A DNA stretch of 64,000 bases from Corylus avellana (GCF_901000735.1 NC_081541.1:6937021-7001020); one strand, 5' to 3'; counted from the stretch's first letter, positions 25,220 through 36,865 are shown. The notes: generated by a model from the letters alone, not told the origin. Translations and numbers: made by a program.

Positions 25220-27844
25220 AGCTAGCTCCCACCCATATAGATCATCATGATTTTAGTCATTGTACTGATCCAGATAGGGTTATATATATATATATATAGA
25301 TATATATATAATTATATACTCATTGTAACTCAACTACCCCAATATTATATTTTGAAGGTTTTGTTATGAAACTGAAAATCTAAATACAGCAAATTTGAAT
25401 TTTACTGATGAATGATGTATGTATAAAGTGAGTGATATTCTGTAGTGGGGTGTATAGGAGTTGGACAAGACATGTGTATAGATGAAGCAAATGTATCTTT
25501 TCCCAGATGGGGGTTGTTATCAATGCATTTTCAACAAGCCAATAAATTTATTATTTGCAGATGTCACCCTATAATGCAAACCATATTGGGATAGATATAT
25601 AGCAAGTAAAAGAAAGAAAGAAAGGAAGGTGGAGTCACATCTAGTTGTGGGGGCACATACATTATTATGTACATGTTTCTTAGGAAAGGGCGGTGAATGT
25701 GGTGAAGGTGCTGTTAAGCAGGAAGGGGGCCAGAAAATGCTTCTCTTCTCCAAAATATTCAAGTACCAGAGCTTGCCAAAATTCATTGAGATAATTACGA
25801 CTGTGGACCAACTCCTCTGCATATGGGCTGTCACTTCTTAAAAGTAGTTTGAAACTCTTTTTTTCCGAAGATGATTATAAAGCCAAACCCCTTCTTTTTT
25901 TTTTTTAAGCAAATACGAAGGGGAAATTTGAAGGGAAAGTATACAAGACAAAGACTCCAATACAATCAATACAGTAGAGAAAAAAAAAAAGCCCTAAAAT
26001 TACAGAGAATGGCATGGCAGAAAACCTAAAACAACAAAATGCTTCCACGTAGGCTGCAGATTTTAGTGCTTGAGAATTCCTTGCACATATAAATTCAATG
26101 AATATATACTTGGCATGACCTCAACTCCCTGGAATTTTGAACTTGTCCAATCACCATCATTTTTCTTTGATGTGGAAGGCATCATATTCATCAAAAGGAC
26201 ATGCTACTCATGAAAAGTGAAAACTATTTGTTTCAAGATCCTTTCTACATATCTATCATATATAGTTAGGAAGGAAGCTAGCCTTGTTTTCATGGTGATC
26301 ATCATTCTTTAGGGTTTTCAGAATATGTTTAACAAAGACTTTTCAATATGTAATCCTCAATTACATACATTCTGTTCAAGCATGACTGTGAACACTAAAG
26401 CAGCCCCCACATGTTGATGCACCAAGTGATCAGTGAATAGTGGTTTCAATCATCAAAATTCACCTACAAAGGCTTGAGGGAAGTACAAGTAACACCAGCA
26501 AAAAGTATGATAAACTTCAAGTCGTTTTCAGCAAAAGTTTATATTTTCAAACTCCCACTTTGTATTACCTTCTTAATGCATTACTATGAGACAACACCTT
26601 TAGCCCCATTAGACCGTTGCTATGTGATAAGATCATTTTTGAATTGAAACATAAAATGGGCAGATGCATGTGATTCAACATGCTATTAAAAAAGCACGTG
26701 AGAATGGACAAATGTCAATTTTAGGACATAAATTGTCTTTTTATAAAACTGTCATGTGTTTTTTAGTATGTGAGAAGCAAATGATTTTTTATAAAACTAC
26801 TAAAAAAAAAATAATGTGATTCTCACATGCTCAAGTGACACATTATAGTTTTATAAATCGAGTTGTTGAAAATTTCTTTAATTCAGTTTGAAGAAAATTT
26901 TTGTTCATAATTTTTCTCTAACCCCTTCTTCCGACGCAGGTCCCTCTCCTCATTATGGCGAGTTATTACATAAATAGGGTATTCGTCATCAATGCCCGAA
27001 AGGTACAAATGAAAAAGGGAAAATCATGTTCAAACCAAAACAGGAGAGCTTTTCTTGTGGATCCATGGCCATGCTTGGTAGGTTATCTGCCCTTTGGACA
27101 CGGCTTAACGTGTAAGAAAACTACTTGTGTTGGTTGGCATACTTGTCATTTGGTAATTTGCTGCTCTTTTTTTTTTTTTTTTTTTTTTTTGAAATTCATT
27201 GAAGAAATTGCTGGTCTTGATACATTGCTAACTTTGACCAATCCAGCTAGGCCATAACCTTAGGGTACTCTATTCAATCCTGGCTTAATTGACGGAGACG
27301 AGATATATATTAAATTAACTGAATATGTCACTCAAGTCAAGGAGGAAAAGTATTGCCATCGTGTAAACCACAGAAAAAATCTGAGGTGTAGATGAATCAC
27401 GGAAAGTACTGTAATCTTTGTTCTCTAGCATAGAAAAAACAAAACAAAAAAGAGTACGTAGAAGAATGCCAAGGACATGACCATGACTAGGAAGACAACT
27501 AATTTGATTAATCCTAAACATCTTTATGTTATGTTTAGTTGTCCTATAAAATTCTCAACTAGTGTATCCTTTTCACCACCTATTTGACCATCCCAGACTC
27601 CCAGTGCTAAATAAGCATCCTTTTTTTTTTTTCCGAAGAAAATTATAACATTGCAATCCCACAATTCTTTTATAGAACACAATCCTAATTTGCCGTTGTT
27701 GATAGCCCTACTTTTTGTTAAAATATTGATTCAATGATTATATTTATTATCTCACATTAGATTAAAATTTTGAAATAATTGATAATTTAATATTAGTAGC
27801 AAAACCATTACTTCAAACTCTGCTCATTTTATTAAATATTTTAC
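25220..27844. other. MYB copy 2 3' flank, no further gene
   Basis: Counterpart of 6823-9431. Noncoding; substitutions cluster around 26390-26930, and the TA and poly-T tracts differ in length. Confidence 0.5.
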
Positions 27845-28716
27845 TAGGAGTGGGCAGATTAACCGATTACCGATTACCGACAAATCGAATTTAACCGAAC
27901 CGATATTAACCGCAACCGATAGTTATCGGTTAAAATTTTTTAATTTTTAGTTATCAGTTGCGGTAATCGGTTAACTGCAACCGATAAGGATTTTTAATTT
28001 TTTATAATTTAATAATTTTAATGAAACCAAAAAGACGTCATTTTGGTTTCAATATATAGACCAGCTGAAGCTCTCTTTTCCCCTAACCCTAAAACTCCCT
28101 CCCTTCGTCCCTCGAGTCCCGTCTGCAGCCTCCGCTCTCTCAAGTCTCCTTAGTCCTCTCTCACTCTCTCGCACTGTCGCACACTCGCATGCCTAACGCC
28201 CCTCTCTTGCCGAGTCGCAACCTCGTAGGTAATCTCTAGACTCTAGTATTTCGTTGGTTTTTCTCTATTGATTGATGGGTTTTGCTGGATTAGCCTCTGG
28301 ATTATCATCTGGGAATTTTAGTCTCAGAAAAACCGAAGCCACCTACGACTATCACCGATTCTTGTCGAACTCTCAAAGCTATCAGCGACAAAGTCCCAAG
28401 GTAGAGAAAATTGTGAAATCAGTTCTAAAGCCTCATACTCTCTCGACTTTCTATTTCTCTAAAGGTATGCCCATCAATTAATTTGCTTTTTCCTTCTTTT
28501 TGTTTATCTTTTTCTTTATTTTCCAGTTATTCTACATTTCTACTCCATGGCCATCGACCCACGAAAACTGGTTTAACCGATTACCAATATGACCGATAAT
28601 TTTTGGTATCATTTCTTATTGGTCGGTAATCGGTTAGGAAACGATTAACCGATTGCTTACCGGCCGGTAATCGGTAACCCGTATAACCGGACCGATATAA
28701 CCGATATCCAACCCTA
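27845..28716. mobile_element. hAT-like non-autonomous element, copy 2
   Basis: Same ends and same TATTTTAC target duplication as the copy 1 element, but 872 bp. It retains a stretch near 28630-28675 (GGAAACGATTAACCGATTGC region) lying between two CGGTAATCGGT repeats that copy 1 lacks. The exon-like frame is at 28272-28481, with Val for Ala and Tyr for Asp changes relative to copy 1. Confidence 0.85.
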
Positions 28717-30668
28717 TATTTTACATGTTTAATATTAAAATACTAATTAAATGACCGACAAAAAGAAACTAAAACGGACAACATGGCCCATTTTAGTCAT
28801 GAGGCAAGCCAATTATAGTGAAATACTAATTAGCAGTATATACTAATTGGACTTGCAACCCAATTAGTACTGCATTAATAAAGGAAATTACTTGGCCCAT
28901 TAGCTCAGTTAGCTTATCGTTATTGTTTAATGAATAGTCAAAGATAGTATTAAGTTTGATTATGGATCTAACAATGGCATTGTTTTGTTAACAATTTTAT
29001 TTTCTTTTCTCAAACTAAAAATATTAACAAACAATTAAAAATACAAAAATAATGTTTATCTTAAAAAAAAAAAAAAAAAAAATTAAACAAAAAAAATCAA
29101 AAATTTATCAGGAGCTAGCACCGCGGTAGTCAGATCAACATGAGATAGTTTATGCTTTTGGAAAAGTGGGCATCTAAGCATGTTCGGGCATGATTGCCAA
29201 GGGATTGGACTAGTTAGGACCCAAAGACCCAAAAAATTCATCTCAAAATCAATTTCAATATTTTTATTTTTTACATTACATCAATCACTTTTTATTACTA
29301 TTCAAATAAAAAAATTACTAAAAAACAATTTTTTTTTTTTTTTTTCACTTTTTCATACAAAATAGTCGTACTTTTTTTTTACATCAATTAAATCTACTAT
29401 AATTTCAATTCACTCCCTTTTTCAAATTCTTTACTAAACACACCCCAAGTAAATAATTTGTGCTAAGTTTCCATGTGAGTTGGAACCTTGAAAGCGAGAT
29501 GGATTAGACACCCATCCATTCACATTTTCAATCAAATCACCCTTTCACAATCACACCGAAGCGTGAAGAGACTAAACTCCCACACACCCACGCGTCCTTT
29601 TCTTTTCTCTTCTTTTCTTTCTTCGCAAGAGCCCTCCGCCTCCCTTATTGGTCATCTAATTCTAACCCCATAACTTCTAGGACCAACCCAAAGCGTGTGC
29701 CTATTCAAGCCAAAGGATTTGGAAGAAATGTGTCAATTATTGGAAATATCACGACACTTTTTCATAGGTGTGTGTGTGTGAGAAATCTTGTATTTTAGGA
29801 AACCTACATTTTACTCCTTCAACTATTATTCAATTTCTCCATTTTTTTTTTTTTTTTTTTTTTTACTTTTCCAAACTTTAAAAAGTTCGGTGTTCCTTAC
29901 CGATATCTCTTCTATTAAGGTTTTTCGTTAAATCTGATAAAAAATTGGCCGTGTGCAAAATGACAATAATACTCCTTAGTTGTATTTTCATACATATCAT
30001 GGTTTGCTTGTGTCAAAAAAAATGTCATGTGAATCGTGTACTACCCGTCTTTTGTTAGGATTTAATATCTAGCCCGCAAATAAGATAACTAAAAGTACTT
30101 GGTTGATTGGCATGTGATATTATAATTTTTTTAAGTTTGAAAGACATTACAAATTAAGTGATAGTTTGAATAAGTAGATGCATCTACCTTAAAAAAAAAA
30201 ATTGCTAGTAGATGCTAGTAACCCATGAATGATTGTGGTACAAAGTCAAAAAAGAATGAAATTATGAAACATGATAGAGGTAGGTCCATTGAAGTGAAAG
30301 GCACTAAAGTTGAAGATAATTTAAGGATGTTCGTTGCTTACGCTTCCACTTTGAAAGTTGATAAGCTTCAATCAAATCAATTGATCTAATTGAGATCAAG
30401 TGTTATCACTTATCATAGTAAACGATAACCGGAGGGATTAACAATAAGTGCATGCATTAAAAGGGACAAATGAAAAAGAGTTAATATTGGACATAATAGT
30501 TTTTTTTTAAAAAAAAAAAAGAAGAAGAGTAACGTGTGAATCCAACTTAGAAGAAATTGGTGAAATAGAGAATATCTTTTTTTGATCTAAAGGCATATAT
30601 AGTGCCACTTCAACATATTCTTCATCTATTTATGTATTCGTTGAATCTAATATGGTGTCACTGATATT
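28717..30668. other. Intergenic DNA of copy 2, no gene seen
   Basis: Counterpart of 10263-12225: AT-rich, homopolymer-laden and noncoding up to the gap. Confidence 0.5.
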
Positions 30669-30768
30669 NNNNNNNNNNNNNNNNNNNNNNNNNNNNNNNN
30701 NNNNNNNNNNNNNNNNNNNNNNNNNNNNNNNNNNNNNNNNNNNNNNNNNNNNNNNNNNNNNNNNNNNN
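30669..30768. other. Assembly gap (100 N)
   Basis: Placeholder-size gap. The sequence before it belongs to the duplication; the sequence after it does not match the expected continuation (12226 onward). Confidence 0.98.
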
Positions 30769-30981
30769 TGGTGCACCTAATGGAGGGAAGTCAAACATTG
30801 TATACTTCAACCAACGGTCTAAAAATGGGGGCTAGCCGTTGATCAGAGGTTGTGGAATGTCGAGAACAGATATTTAGCTTGTAAAAGCAGCCACAAGTAA
30901 AACGTGCTAAAATTATTTCCTTTCAAATAATTCCTCTAGCTAATTTTCATGCCATCTTTACCTTGATATATATATATATAG

Positions 30982-31756
30982 TGAGAAAGTTTGTTTGCCA
31001 CGTGGTTCTAACTAAAGCCTATATTCACCCATATTTTTGACAAGGACAGCAGGAATATGGAAATGTACTTCATGCTGACAAACATAAGCATTTTTCAATT
31101 CATAATCAATGTGCATTGTGTCTCCACTTGCAGAATCCATGTTCTGAGTGGATTTTTCAAAATATTTACTTGGAGTAAATCCTTCTTAAAAACAGTTTAA
31201 ATCACAACCAGAATCAATCAAAGCAATGACATCAAAAGTATAATCAGGAGCAATAGTAACATGAACTTTTGAATATCATCTGGGAGGAACAATTTTATGA
31301 ATAGCACTGACAATCTTAACGTCATTGGAAAGAGGCTTATAGCTGGATTCAGCTTCATCATTATGCTCAGATTTGTTACCATTAACATTTTCATTACCAG
31401 AGTTATTTTCTGGAAAAAATTGTTGAAGATTAAAAAGCAAAAGCTTTTGTTGTAAATCTTTGTTCTCATTTTTAATAATTTGCAAGTCATTTTGCAAATC
31501 AGTAATATCTTTCTTCATGTTACCAATCTCATGCTGCAAATCTGAGATAGTAACTACCTTGGATTTTTGTTTTGAAAATCGTTTCAAGGTATCTTCAAGA
31601 GAGATTTTAGTACCAACAGGTTTTTCAAAATCATTAGTCATGAGTTTCTTAAGTTTTTTAAGATATTCTTCTTTCAGATCAGGATTTTCAATTTTTGATT
31701 AGAGCAAGACTATATATAGGCTTTAGTTAGAACCATGTGGCAAACAAACTTTCTCA
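30982..31756. repeat. 43-bp inverted repeats bracketing a polyprotein fragment
   Basis: The arm at 30982-31024 (starting TGAGAAAGTTTGTTTGCCAC) is the reverse complement of 31714-31756 with one mismatch in 43. The left arm contains CACGTG, the right CATGTG. The interior is a minus-strand coding fragment truncated at both arms. No target duplication is visible. It could be a TIR transposon that captured a fragment, or two inverted pieces of one element joined by rearrangement. Confidence 0.8.
31025..31700 (-). pseudogene. Polyprotein fragment of a reverse-transcribing element (pararetrovirus-like or LTR element)
   Basis: On the minus strand the frame is open from the right inverted-repeat arm and includes a strongly coiled-coil segment (residues like DLQHEIGNMKKDITDLQ) and a Pro-Arg end near 31276. 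After a stop near 31275 it continues with an aspartic-protease-like motif (IALIDSGCDLNC) near 31210-31240 and a further conserved-looking stretch to about 31025. The DSG motif with this context resembles the protease region of caulimovirid-type endogenous pararetroviruses, with Ty3/gypsy-like elements as the alternative. No RT is present. Stops and truncation show that it is not functional. The family assignment is uncertain. Confidence 0.5.
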
Positions 31757-31794
31757 TTGTACGCATTTTTGTTTTAAATTTTTTCATTCCCAAA

Positions 31795-32005
31795 AGAGAA
31801 ATGTTACGGTTTCTTGTGTGATTTTTTTGGTGTTCTCTTGATCCTAAGTGTATATTGTTTTCTAAAAAAAATTAGAAAGTAAGAATAAGTTTTTTTTTTT
31901 TTTTTTTTTTTTTTTTTGGCTTTTTTGACTTTTTAAAAAAACAATATCCACATATAATCAAGAAAACATTAGAATAACTACAGGAGAAATCATAGCATTT
32001 CTCTT
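31795..32005. mobile_element. Foldback MITE
   Basis: The left end AGAGAAATGTTACGGTTTCT and the right end (reverse complement AGAGAAATGCTATGATTTCT) are inverted over about 75 bp each, with a long T run (31891-31917) in the centre. Non-coding, about 210 bp. Confidence 0.65.
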
Positions 32006-32740
32006 CTCAAAATTTCTACATATAAGAGAAGAGAAATAAATGAAACACAAGCTCAAGATGTTATCAAAATATTTCCCAGTTTTTTGCATCAATTGTTTGT
32101 TTCTATGCTTTTTCTTAGATCAATTTTTTACAATGTCACTTATCCGTTAAGATTTTTTGTTAAATATTGTCAAAATTTTCAAAATACCCGTGTTTTTTAT
32201 TATAAAAAAATACAATAAAAAATTGTAAAGATTCAGGCTTTGGTCAGGATTTAACGGAGTTTTCAAAAATACCCATGCCGGAATCTTTGCAATTTTTTTT
32301 AATTAAAAAAAAATTGGTATTTTGATAAGTTTTAACTGAAATTCTTACCAGAATTGAAAGTTCAATACCTCAAATTGAGAGTTTTTGAACTTTATAAAAG
32401 TAATTTCAAAACGCATAAAAGTTCAAAAGAATTTTGTGAAGTTTTCACATTCTTTTATACCAACCAAACAAAGAATACAATCCCTCCAACAGAAAAGCCT
32501 GCTAGAACACAAGATGCCCACAGAGCACCTCACAAACAAAGACCAATACAGACTCCAAGGAACACACATCTAACAATCACCCTACAAACATACAGCTGAT
32601 AGAAAATCAACTCAGCAAGAAAATCTCTACAATTATCCAAAAAAAAAAATAAATGCAGCAATTAATCTGCATAAGAGCACAATCTACACTGCAAAAATAG
32701 CCAATTAAGCAACAATTATGTACCGTAAAGAGCAGCCCCC
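32006..32740. other. Intergenic repeat debris
   Basis: At 32110-32350 there is a weak inverted pair around CCGTTAAGATTTTTTG and CAAAATACCC, probably another degenerate foldback. The rest (32360-32740) is AT-rich with no supported gene. Confidence 0.4.
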
Positions 32741-32744
32741 TAGC

Positions 32745-33726
32745 CTCCATATTCTTTTACAAAAACCCACAACAACAAAAAACAGATGGTTCTGGCATTG
32801 AATGCAGCTTCTACAGAAAAGGCATTTTTAACTTCCCTTTGTACTCCTCATTCAAAATTTTGTCACCAGTTGAAAGGCTGTCCTTTACAGCCAACCACAA
32901 AATAAAAGAGTGCTTTAGAATAGCAAATCAGACTCCACAATTCTACTATTGGTTGCTTCACACCAATTTCTTCCCAAGTATCCCTACTTGAGAAAGTACT
33001 TGACTTAGAGGCCATCCAAATAGGAGTATCCCTACCTGGATACCTCCTATTTTTATCAAAGGCAATTTACTTTCAATATTAACCAAATACTTCGACCTTG
33101 CCGGCAGCTATTCCCAATTTGTACCTCTAATGACACTTGATTGTTTTGCATCAAACTTACTTCCAGCATCATAATTATCTCTATAACCATAATGATCACT
33201 GAGTATTCCATCTAGATGCCAGAAGTCTAGCCAAAGGTAAATCTTGCTGCCATCACCAACCCTAAACTTCAAGAAGATACGTTTAAGAATGGCAGCCTTA
33301 TTTCCATTCCCCAAACTTTTTAAACCCCAAACCACCTTCCTTCTTGGGCACACATATAAGATCCCATGCAACCTTACCCTTGGCAGAACTAGTGTCATTA
33401 CCATTCCAAAGAAATCTATTAAATTTCTTCTCGTAGATCTAATGTAATGACCCACGGAAAGTGTTAACCTGCGTTATCCCTCTAAAATGATAAGTCAATT
33501 TAGAGCTTTTATAGAATAACTTACCTTTGTATTCAGTGTGAGACTTAGCACTCATGACCATTTCTTATAAACCACCCACCCTTTATGTGGGATACTCATT
33601 TTCATAATATGAGATCAGAGTGTTACATCTAATCACCCTTTTAGGAAGAATAAAAATTTGAGATCAAAAGATTTGAAAACTGTAAAGAACCGAAGACAAC
33701 AATTCCAGCCTTCCAGCAAAAGAAAG
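32745..33726 (-). pseudogene. L1-type LINE reverse transcriptase 3' fragment
   Basis: Minus-strand translation in several frames gives, in order: SFAGRLELLSSVLYSFQIF near 33700, then KKFNRFLWNG and CVPKKEGG near 33400, then NKAAIL, GDGSKIYLWLDFWHLDG and YGYRDNYDAG at 33110-33290. It continues with WLAVKDSLSTGDKIL near 32880 and CLFCRSCI near 32810. This is the thumb and zf-RVT region of plant L1 LINE ORF2. Multiple frameshifts and stops. A TRIM solo LTR is inserted at 33443, and a second LINE tail abuts at 33727. Confidence 0.85.
33443..33627. mobile_element. Solo LTR of a TRIM element
   Basis: Begins TGTAATGACCC and ends GTGTTACA, with a perfect 5-bp target duplication TCTAA (33438-33442 and 33628-33632). 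Similar to the LTRs of the complete TRIM at 48544-49052. It splits the LINE fragment, whose coding similarity resumes on the other side. Confidence 0.8.
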
Positions 33727-33727
33727 G

Positions 33728-34035
33728 ATTTTTTTTTTTTCAATGAATAAGAAACTTCGTTAAGAGCAAACAAACCAATCAACAATGTAACACCATATAC
33801 AAGCCCTTTCATGAGGCCGAACCACAACCTCATAGAGGTTTAAACCCAACCAAAACAAAACTAGAAAAAACACAAAGCTGCAGAAACCAGCTTGCAATCA
33901 GCAAAATTACAAGCAAAACATAAAACCACCACCAGAAAGCCTTCCCAAAAGATGGACCAGCTTTGAAAGAGAACACACTCAACAAATCATACCAGACTCC
34001 ACAAAAAAAAAAACCCTCTTTTGGGAAAAGAAAGG
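33728..34035 (-). mobile_element. 3' end of a second LINE with poly(A)
   Basis: On the minus strand the sequence ends ...AAGTTTCTTATTCATTG followed by a run of about 12 A (33729-33740). The preceding 290 bp is T/G-rich, like the 3' UTR of plant L1 elements. It lies exactly where the older LINE coding similarity stops, so it appears to have inserted into it, 5'-truncated. Confidence 0.55.
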
Positions 34036-34064
34036 TGTTAAGGTATGCCTTGAATCTAGTAGGC

Positions 34065-34314
34065 AGAATCTTCTGGAACTTTCTCTTGTGTTCTACAAAG
34101 ATCCACAATGGTTTCCTTCTCTAAGAAGAAAGAGTCTTCTTGATGTTGGTGGAACATTCCGGAACCTTCTAAGAAGAAAGAGTGTTCTTGATGTGTGTGG
34201 AACATTCCGGAACCTTCTAAGAAGAAAGAGTGTTCTTGATGTGTGTGGAACATTCCGGAACCTTCTAAGAAGAAAGAGTGTTCTTGATGTGTGTGGAACA
34301 TTCCGGAACCTTCT
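34065..34314 (+). promoter_or_regulatory. Heat-shock element array in 5' LTR of element A
   Basis: At 34065-34084 four contiguous 5-bp modules read nGAAn-nTTCn-nGAAn-nTTCn. Four 48-bp tandem units (34121-34312) then each carry GGAACATTCCGGAACCTTCT, again four perfect alternating modules, at 34151, 34199, 34247 and 34295. A TATATAAA box follows at 34335-34342, 20 bp after the last array. Three alternating modules already make a functional HSE for plant heat-shock factors; five clusters in one promoter is exceptional. Confidence 0.8.
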
Positions 34315-34759
34315 AGGCAACACAATGGTTTTCCTATATAAAGGAATGATGCCTTTGTGTTTGTGTACACCAAAAAGAAGTACAAGAAAGAAGAGATCCC
34401 AAAAGAAGAGCTTCTTCAATGTGAGAGAAGAGAGCTTGGGAGGGGATGTGCAAGAGAGTGAGCGTTTTTGTCCTTTAACTCAACTATCACTTATTGTATT
34501 GAGAGGAGTGTGTGAGGCTTTTCTCTGGGGCAAAGTGTATTTAGATGGTATGGGCATGTACTGTGAGTTGTAAGAATTTGCTCATGGTGGAACTCTCTTG
34601 TTGGTGGACATAGGCCTGGTTTTGGGCTGAACCACATAAACTCTTTGTGTATGTGTGTGATTGGTGTGTGTTCTCGTGTGTTTTCTTTCTAAACTTGTCT
34701 TTCGCATAAAGGGTTGGTGGGAAATTGGTTGCCAATTAATTATCAATTTTCCCAACAAT

Positions 34760-34771
34760 TGGTATCAGAGC
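34760..34771 (+). promoter_or_regulatory. Primer-binding site (tRNA-iMet) of element A
   Basis: TGGTATCAGAGC, complementary to the 3' end of initiator methionine tRNA, 2 bp after the 5' LTR. Confidence 0.9.
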
Positions 34772-35523
34772 AAGGTTGCGGAGAAATGCAGTCCTTGAAG
34801 TTTGAGATTGAAAGGCTTGACGGAGTATGGGAGTACTGTCCACAGATGGAGTATGGAGCACTGTCTACGGACGGAGTGCTGTTCAAGGACAGAGTACGTA
34901 GCACTGTTCACAAGCAAAGGTACTGTTCATGGAGATACTGTTCACGAGGCACTGTTCACGGAGTACTGATCAGAAGTACTAGATACATGTGTTGTTCAGA
35001 GGTTAAAGAAAGGAGCAGGTTCGGCAAGTTGCTCCAAAAACGCTAATATTGTTTCTCTCATTACAGAGAGAGATGATGATGTTCTTTGATAAGGACATGT
35101 ACATCCTCTGGCATGACCGCTAAAAATGTCAGGATAATGGATGTGTTCTATTAGCGGGTCCACAATTGCATACGGGACATTGGTTTGGTCTTTGATGTCG
35201 GGTATGTGGTGGAAAAGGGTGTCGATGGCTGATGAACTTCCGAGGAAACCAAACATGGAAGTTGCACCATATTTTTCAGCAGGATTTTTTCGACATGTGC
35301 CGGAAAGGAAAATTCTTAGAATGGTTTAATTCTAAGTGCATGTGCTCTTTATGGTGGAGCATGATAATTCTTGTAGAATTATGACTGTTGGTGTAGACAG
35401 TGTTTTGTACGACATCCCAGGGTGTGGGGATGGGCATCGGTCAAGATGCGGACCTAAGCTCTCAGGTGGAGGAGACATCCGGGGGAGATTACGACTTGAT
35501 GGGATTCAAGTCAAGTGGGAGAT

Positions 35524-36176
35524 TGTTAAGGTATGCCTTGAATCTAGTAGGCAGAATCTTCCGGAACTTTCTCTTGTGTTCTACAAAGATCCACAATGGT
35601 TTCCTTCACTAAGAAGAAAGAGTCTTCTTGATGATGGTAGATCATTCCAGAACTCTCTAAGAAGAAAGAGTCTTCTTGATGTTGGTGGAACATTCCGGAA
35701 CCTTCTAAGAAGAAAGAGTGTTCTTGATGTGTGTGGAACATTCCGGAACCTTCTAGGCAACACAATGGTTTTCCTATATAAAGGAATGATGCCTTTGTGT
35801 TTGTATACACACAAGAAAGAAGAGATCCCAAAAGAAGAGCTTCTTCAATGTGAGAGAAGAGAGCTTGGGAGGGAATGTGCAAGAGAGTGAGCGTTTTTGT
35901 CCTTTAACTCAACTATCACTTATTGTATTGAGAGGAGTGTGTGAGGCTTTTCTCTGGGGCAAAGTGTATTTAGATGGTATGGGCATGTACTGTGAGTTGT
36001 AAGAATTTGCTCATGGTGGAACTCTCTTGTTGGTGGACATAGGCCTGGTTTTGGGCTGAACCACATAAACTCTTTGTGTATGTGTGTGATTGGTGTGTGT
36101 TCTCGTGTGTTTTCTTTCTAAACTTGTCTTTCGCATAAAGGGCTGGTGGGAAATTGGTTGCCAATTAATTATCAAT
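35524..36176 (+). repeat. 3' LTR of element A
   Basis: Starts TGTTAAGG directly after the polypurine tract. It carries the leading HSE (35553-35572), three 48-bp units (35609-35752; the first degenerate, the others with full HSEs at 35687 and 35735) and TATATAAA at 35775-35782. Truncated by the gap. Confidence 0.9.
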
Positions 36177-36448
36177 NNNNNNNNNNNNNNNNNNNNNNNN
36201 NNNNNNNNNNNNNNNNNNNNNNNNNNNNNNNNNNNNNNNNNNNNNNNNNNNNNNNNNNNNNNNNNNNNNNNNNNNNNNNNNNNNNNNNNNNNNNNNNNNN
36301 NNNNNNNNNNNNNNNNNNNNNNNNNNNNNNNNNNNNNNNNNNNNNNNNNNNNNNNNNNNNNNNNNNNNNNNNNNNNNNNNNNNNNNNNNNNNNNNNNNNN
36401 NNNNNNNNNNNNNNNNNNNNNNNNNNNNNNNNNNNNNNNNNNNNNNNN
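36177..36448. other. Assembly gap (272 N)
   Basis: A sized gap. The end of element A and its right flank are missing. The sequence resumes inside duplication copy 2 at the equivalent of 13539. Confidence 0.98.
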
Positions 36449-36865
36449 GTACAATTGTTGAATATTGGTTTATTCGTATATCGAGTCAGAGCATCCACAT
36501 CAAGCTCTTGAAAATTTAGTTAAATTTAACTTTCAAAATGTGCGTTTTTAGATATGGTTAGTCACTTTTAAAGACTTCCAAATATCAAACTCTCTAAATA
36601 ATTTTCTACTTTAACTAAATATTATTTTTTTTTATTGTGAAACCAAACTACTTTAACTACCATAAAACTCACTTTCATGCTCATATACATGGAATTATTT
36701 TTTATGCCCAACTGCATTTTTAATTCAAGAGATTTCATTGATGAATGCATTTAATTTATTAACCGATGGACATCAATCAATTAATGCAGTTGTGTATTTT
36801 GCTGGGTGATTTTGCAGCTCATAACACCTAGGTGTGGGTGTGAACTGCTTGTGGGTTGCCCAGGT

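Larger units (their letters stand above)
18370..30668. repeat. Segmental duplication, copy 2, first part
   Basis: Direct-orientation match to 1-12225, ending exactly at an N gap. Differences from copy 1 include scattered substitutions, microsatellite lengths, a 4-bp GATC insertion near 20080 and a larger hAT-like element. The intergenic content is as described for copy 1. Sequence to the left of 18370 cannot be compared because copy 1 is cut by the window edge. Confidence 0.95.
34036..36176 (+). mobile_element. Non-autonomous LTR retrotransposon A (HSE-bearing LTRs), 3' end in gap
   Basis: 5' LTR 34036-34757 (722 bp, TGTTAAGG...CCCAACA). Primer-binding site TGGTATCAGAGC at 34760-34771. Internal region 34758-35523 (766 bp) with no gag or pol similarity. 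Polypurine tract AAGTGGGAGAT at 35513-35523. 3' LTR from 35524 running into the gap about 10 bp before its expected end. The layout is that of a small LARD or large TRIM that must borrow proteins from a partner element. The 3' LTR looks the same as element B's, whereas the 5' LTR differs at several sites and in repeat-unit composition, so A may be older or chimeric. Confidence 0.92.

Noticed and set aside
34121..34312. Regular 48-bp repeats resembling a CRISPR array
   Set aside because: No unique spacers; these are direct tandem repeats inside a eukaryotic LTR promoter.
34056..34573. Overlapping 100-180 codon frames on both strands with 16-residue repeats
   Set aside because: They are by-products of the 48-bp tandem unit (divisible by three, stop-free in several frames) in the LTRs of elements A and B.
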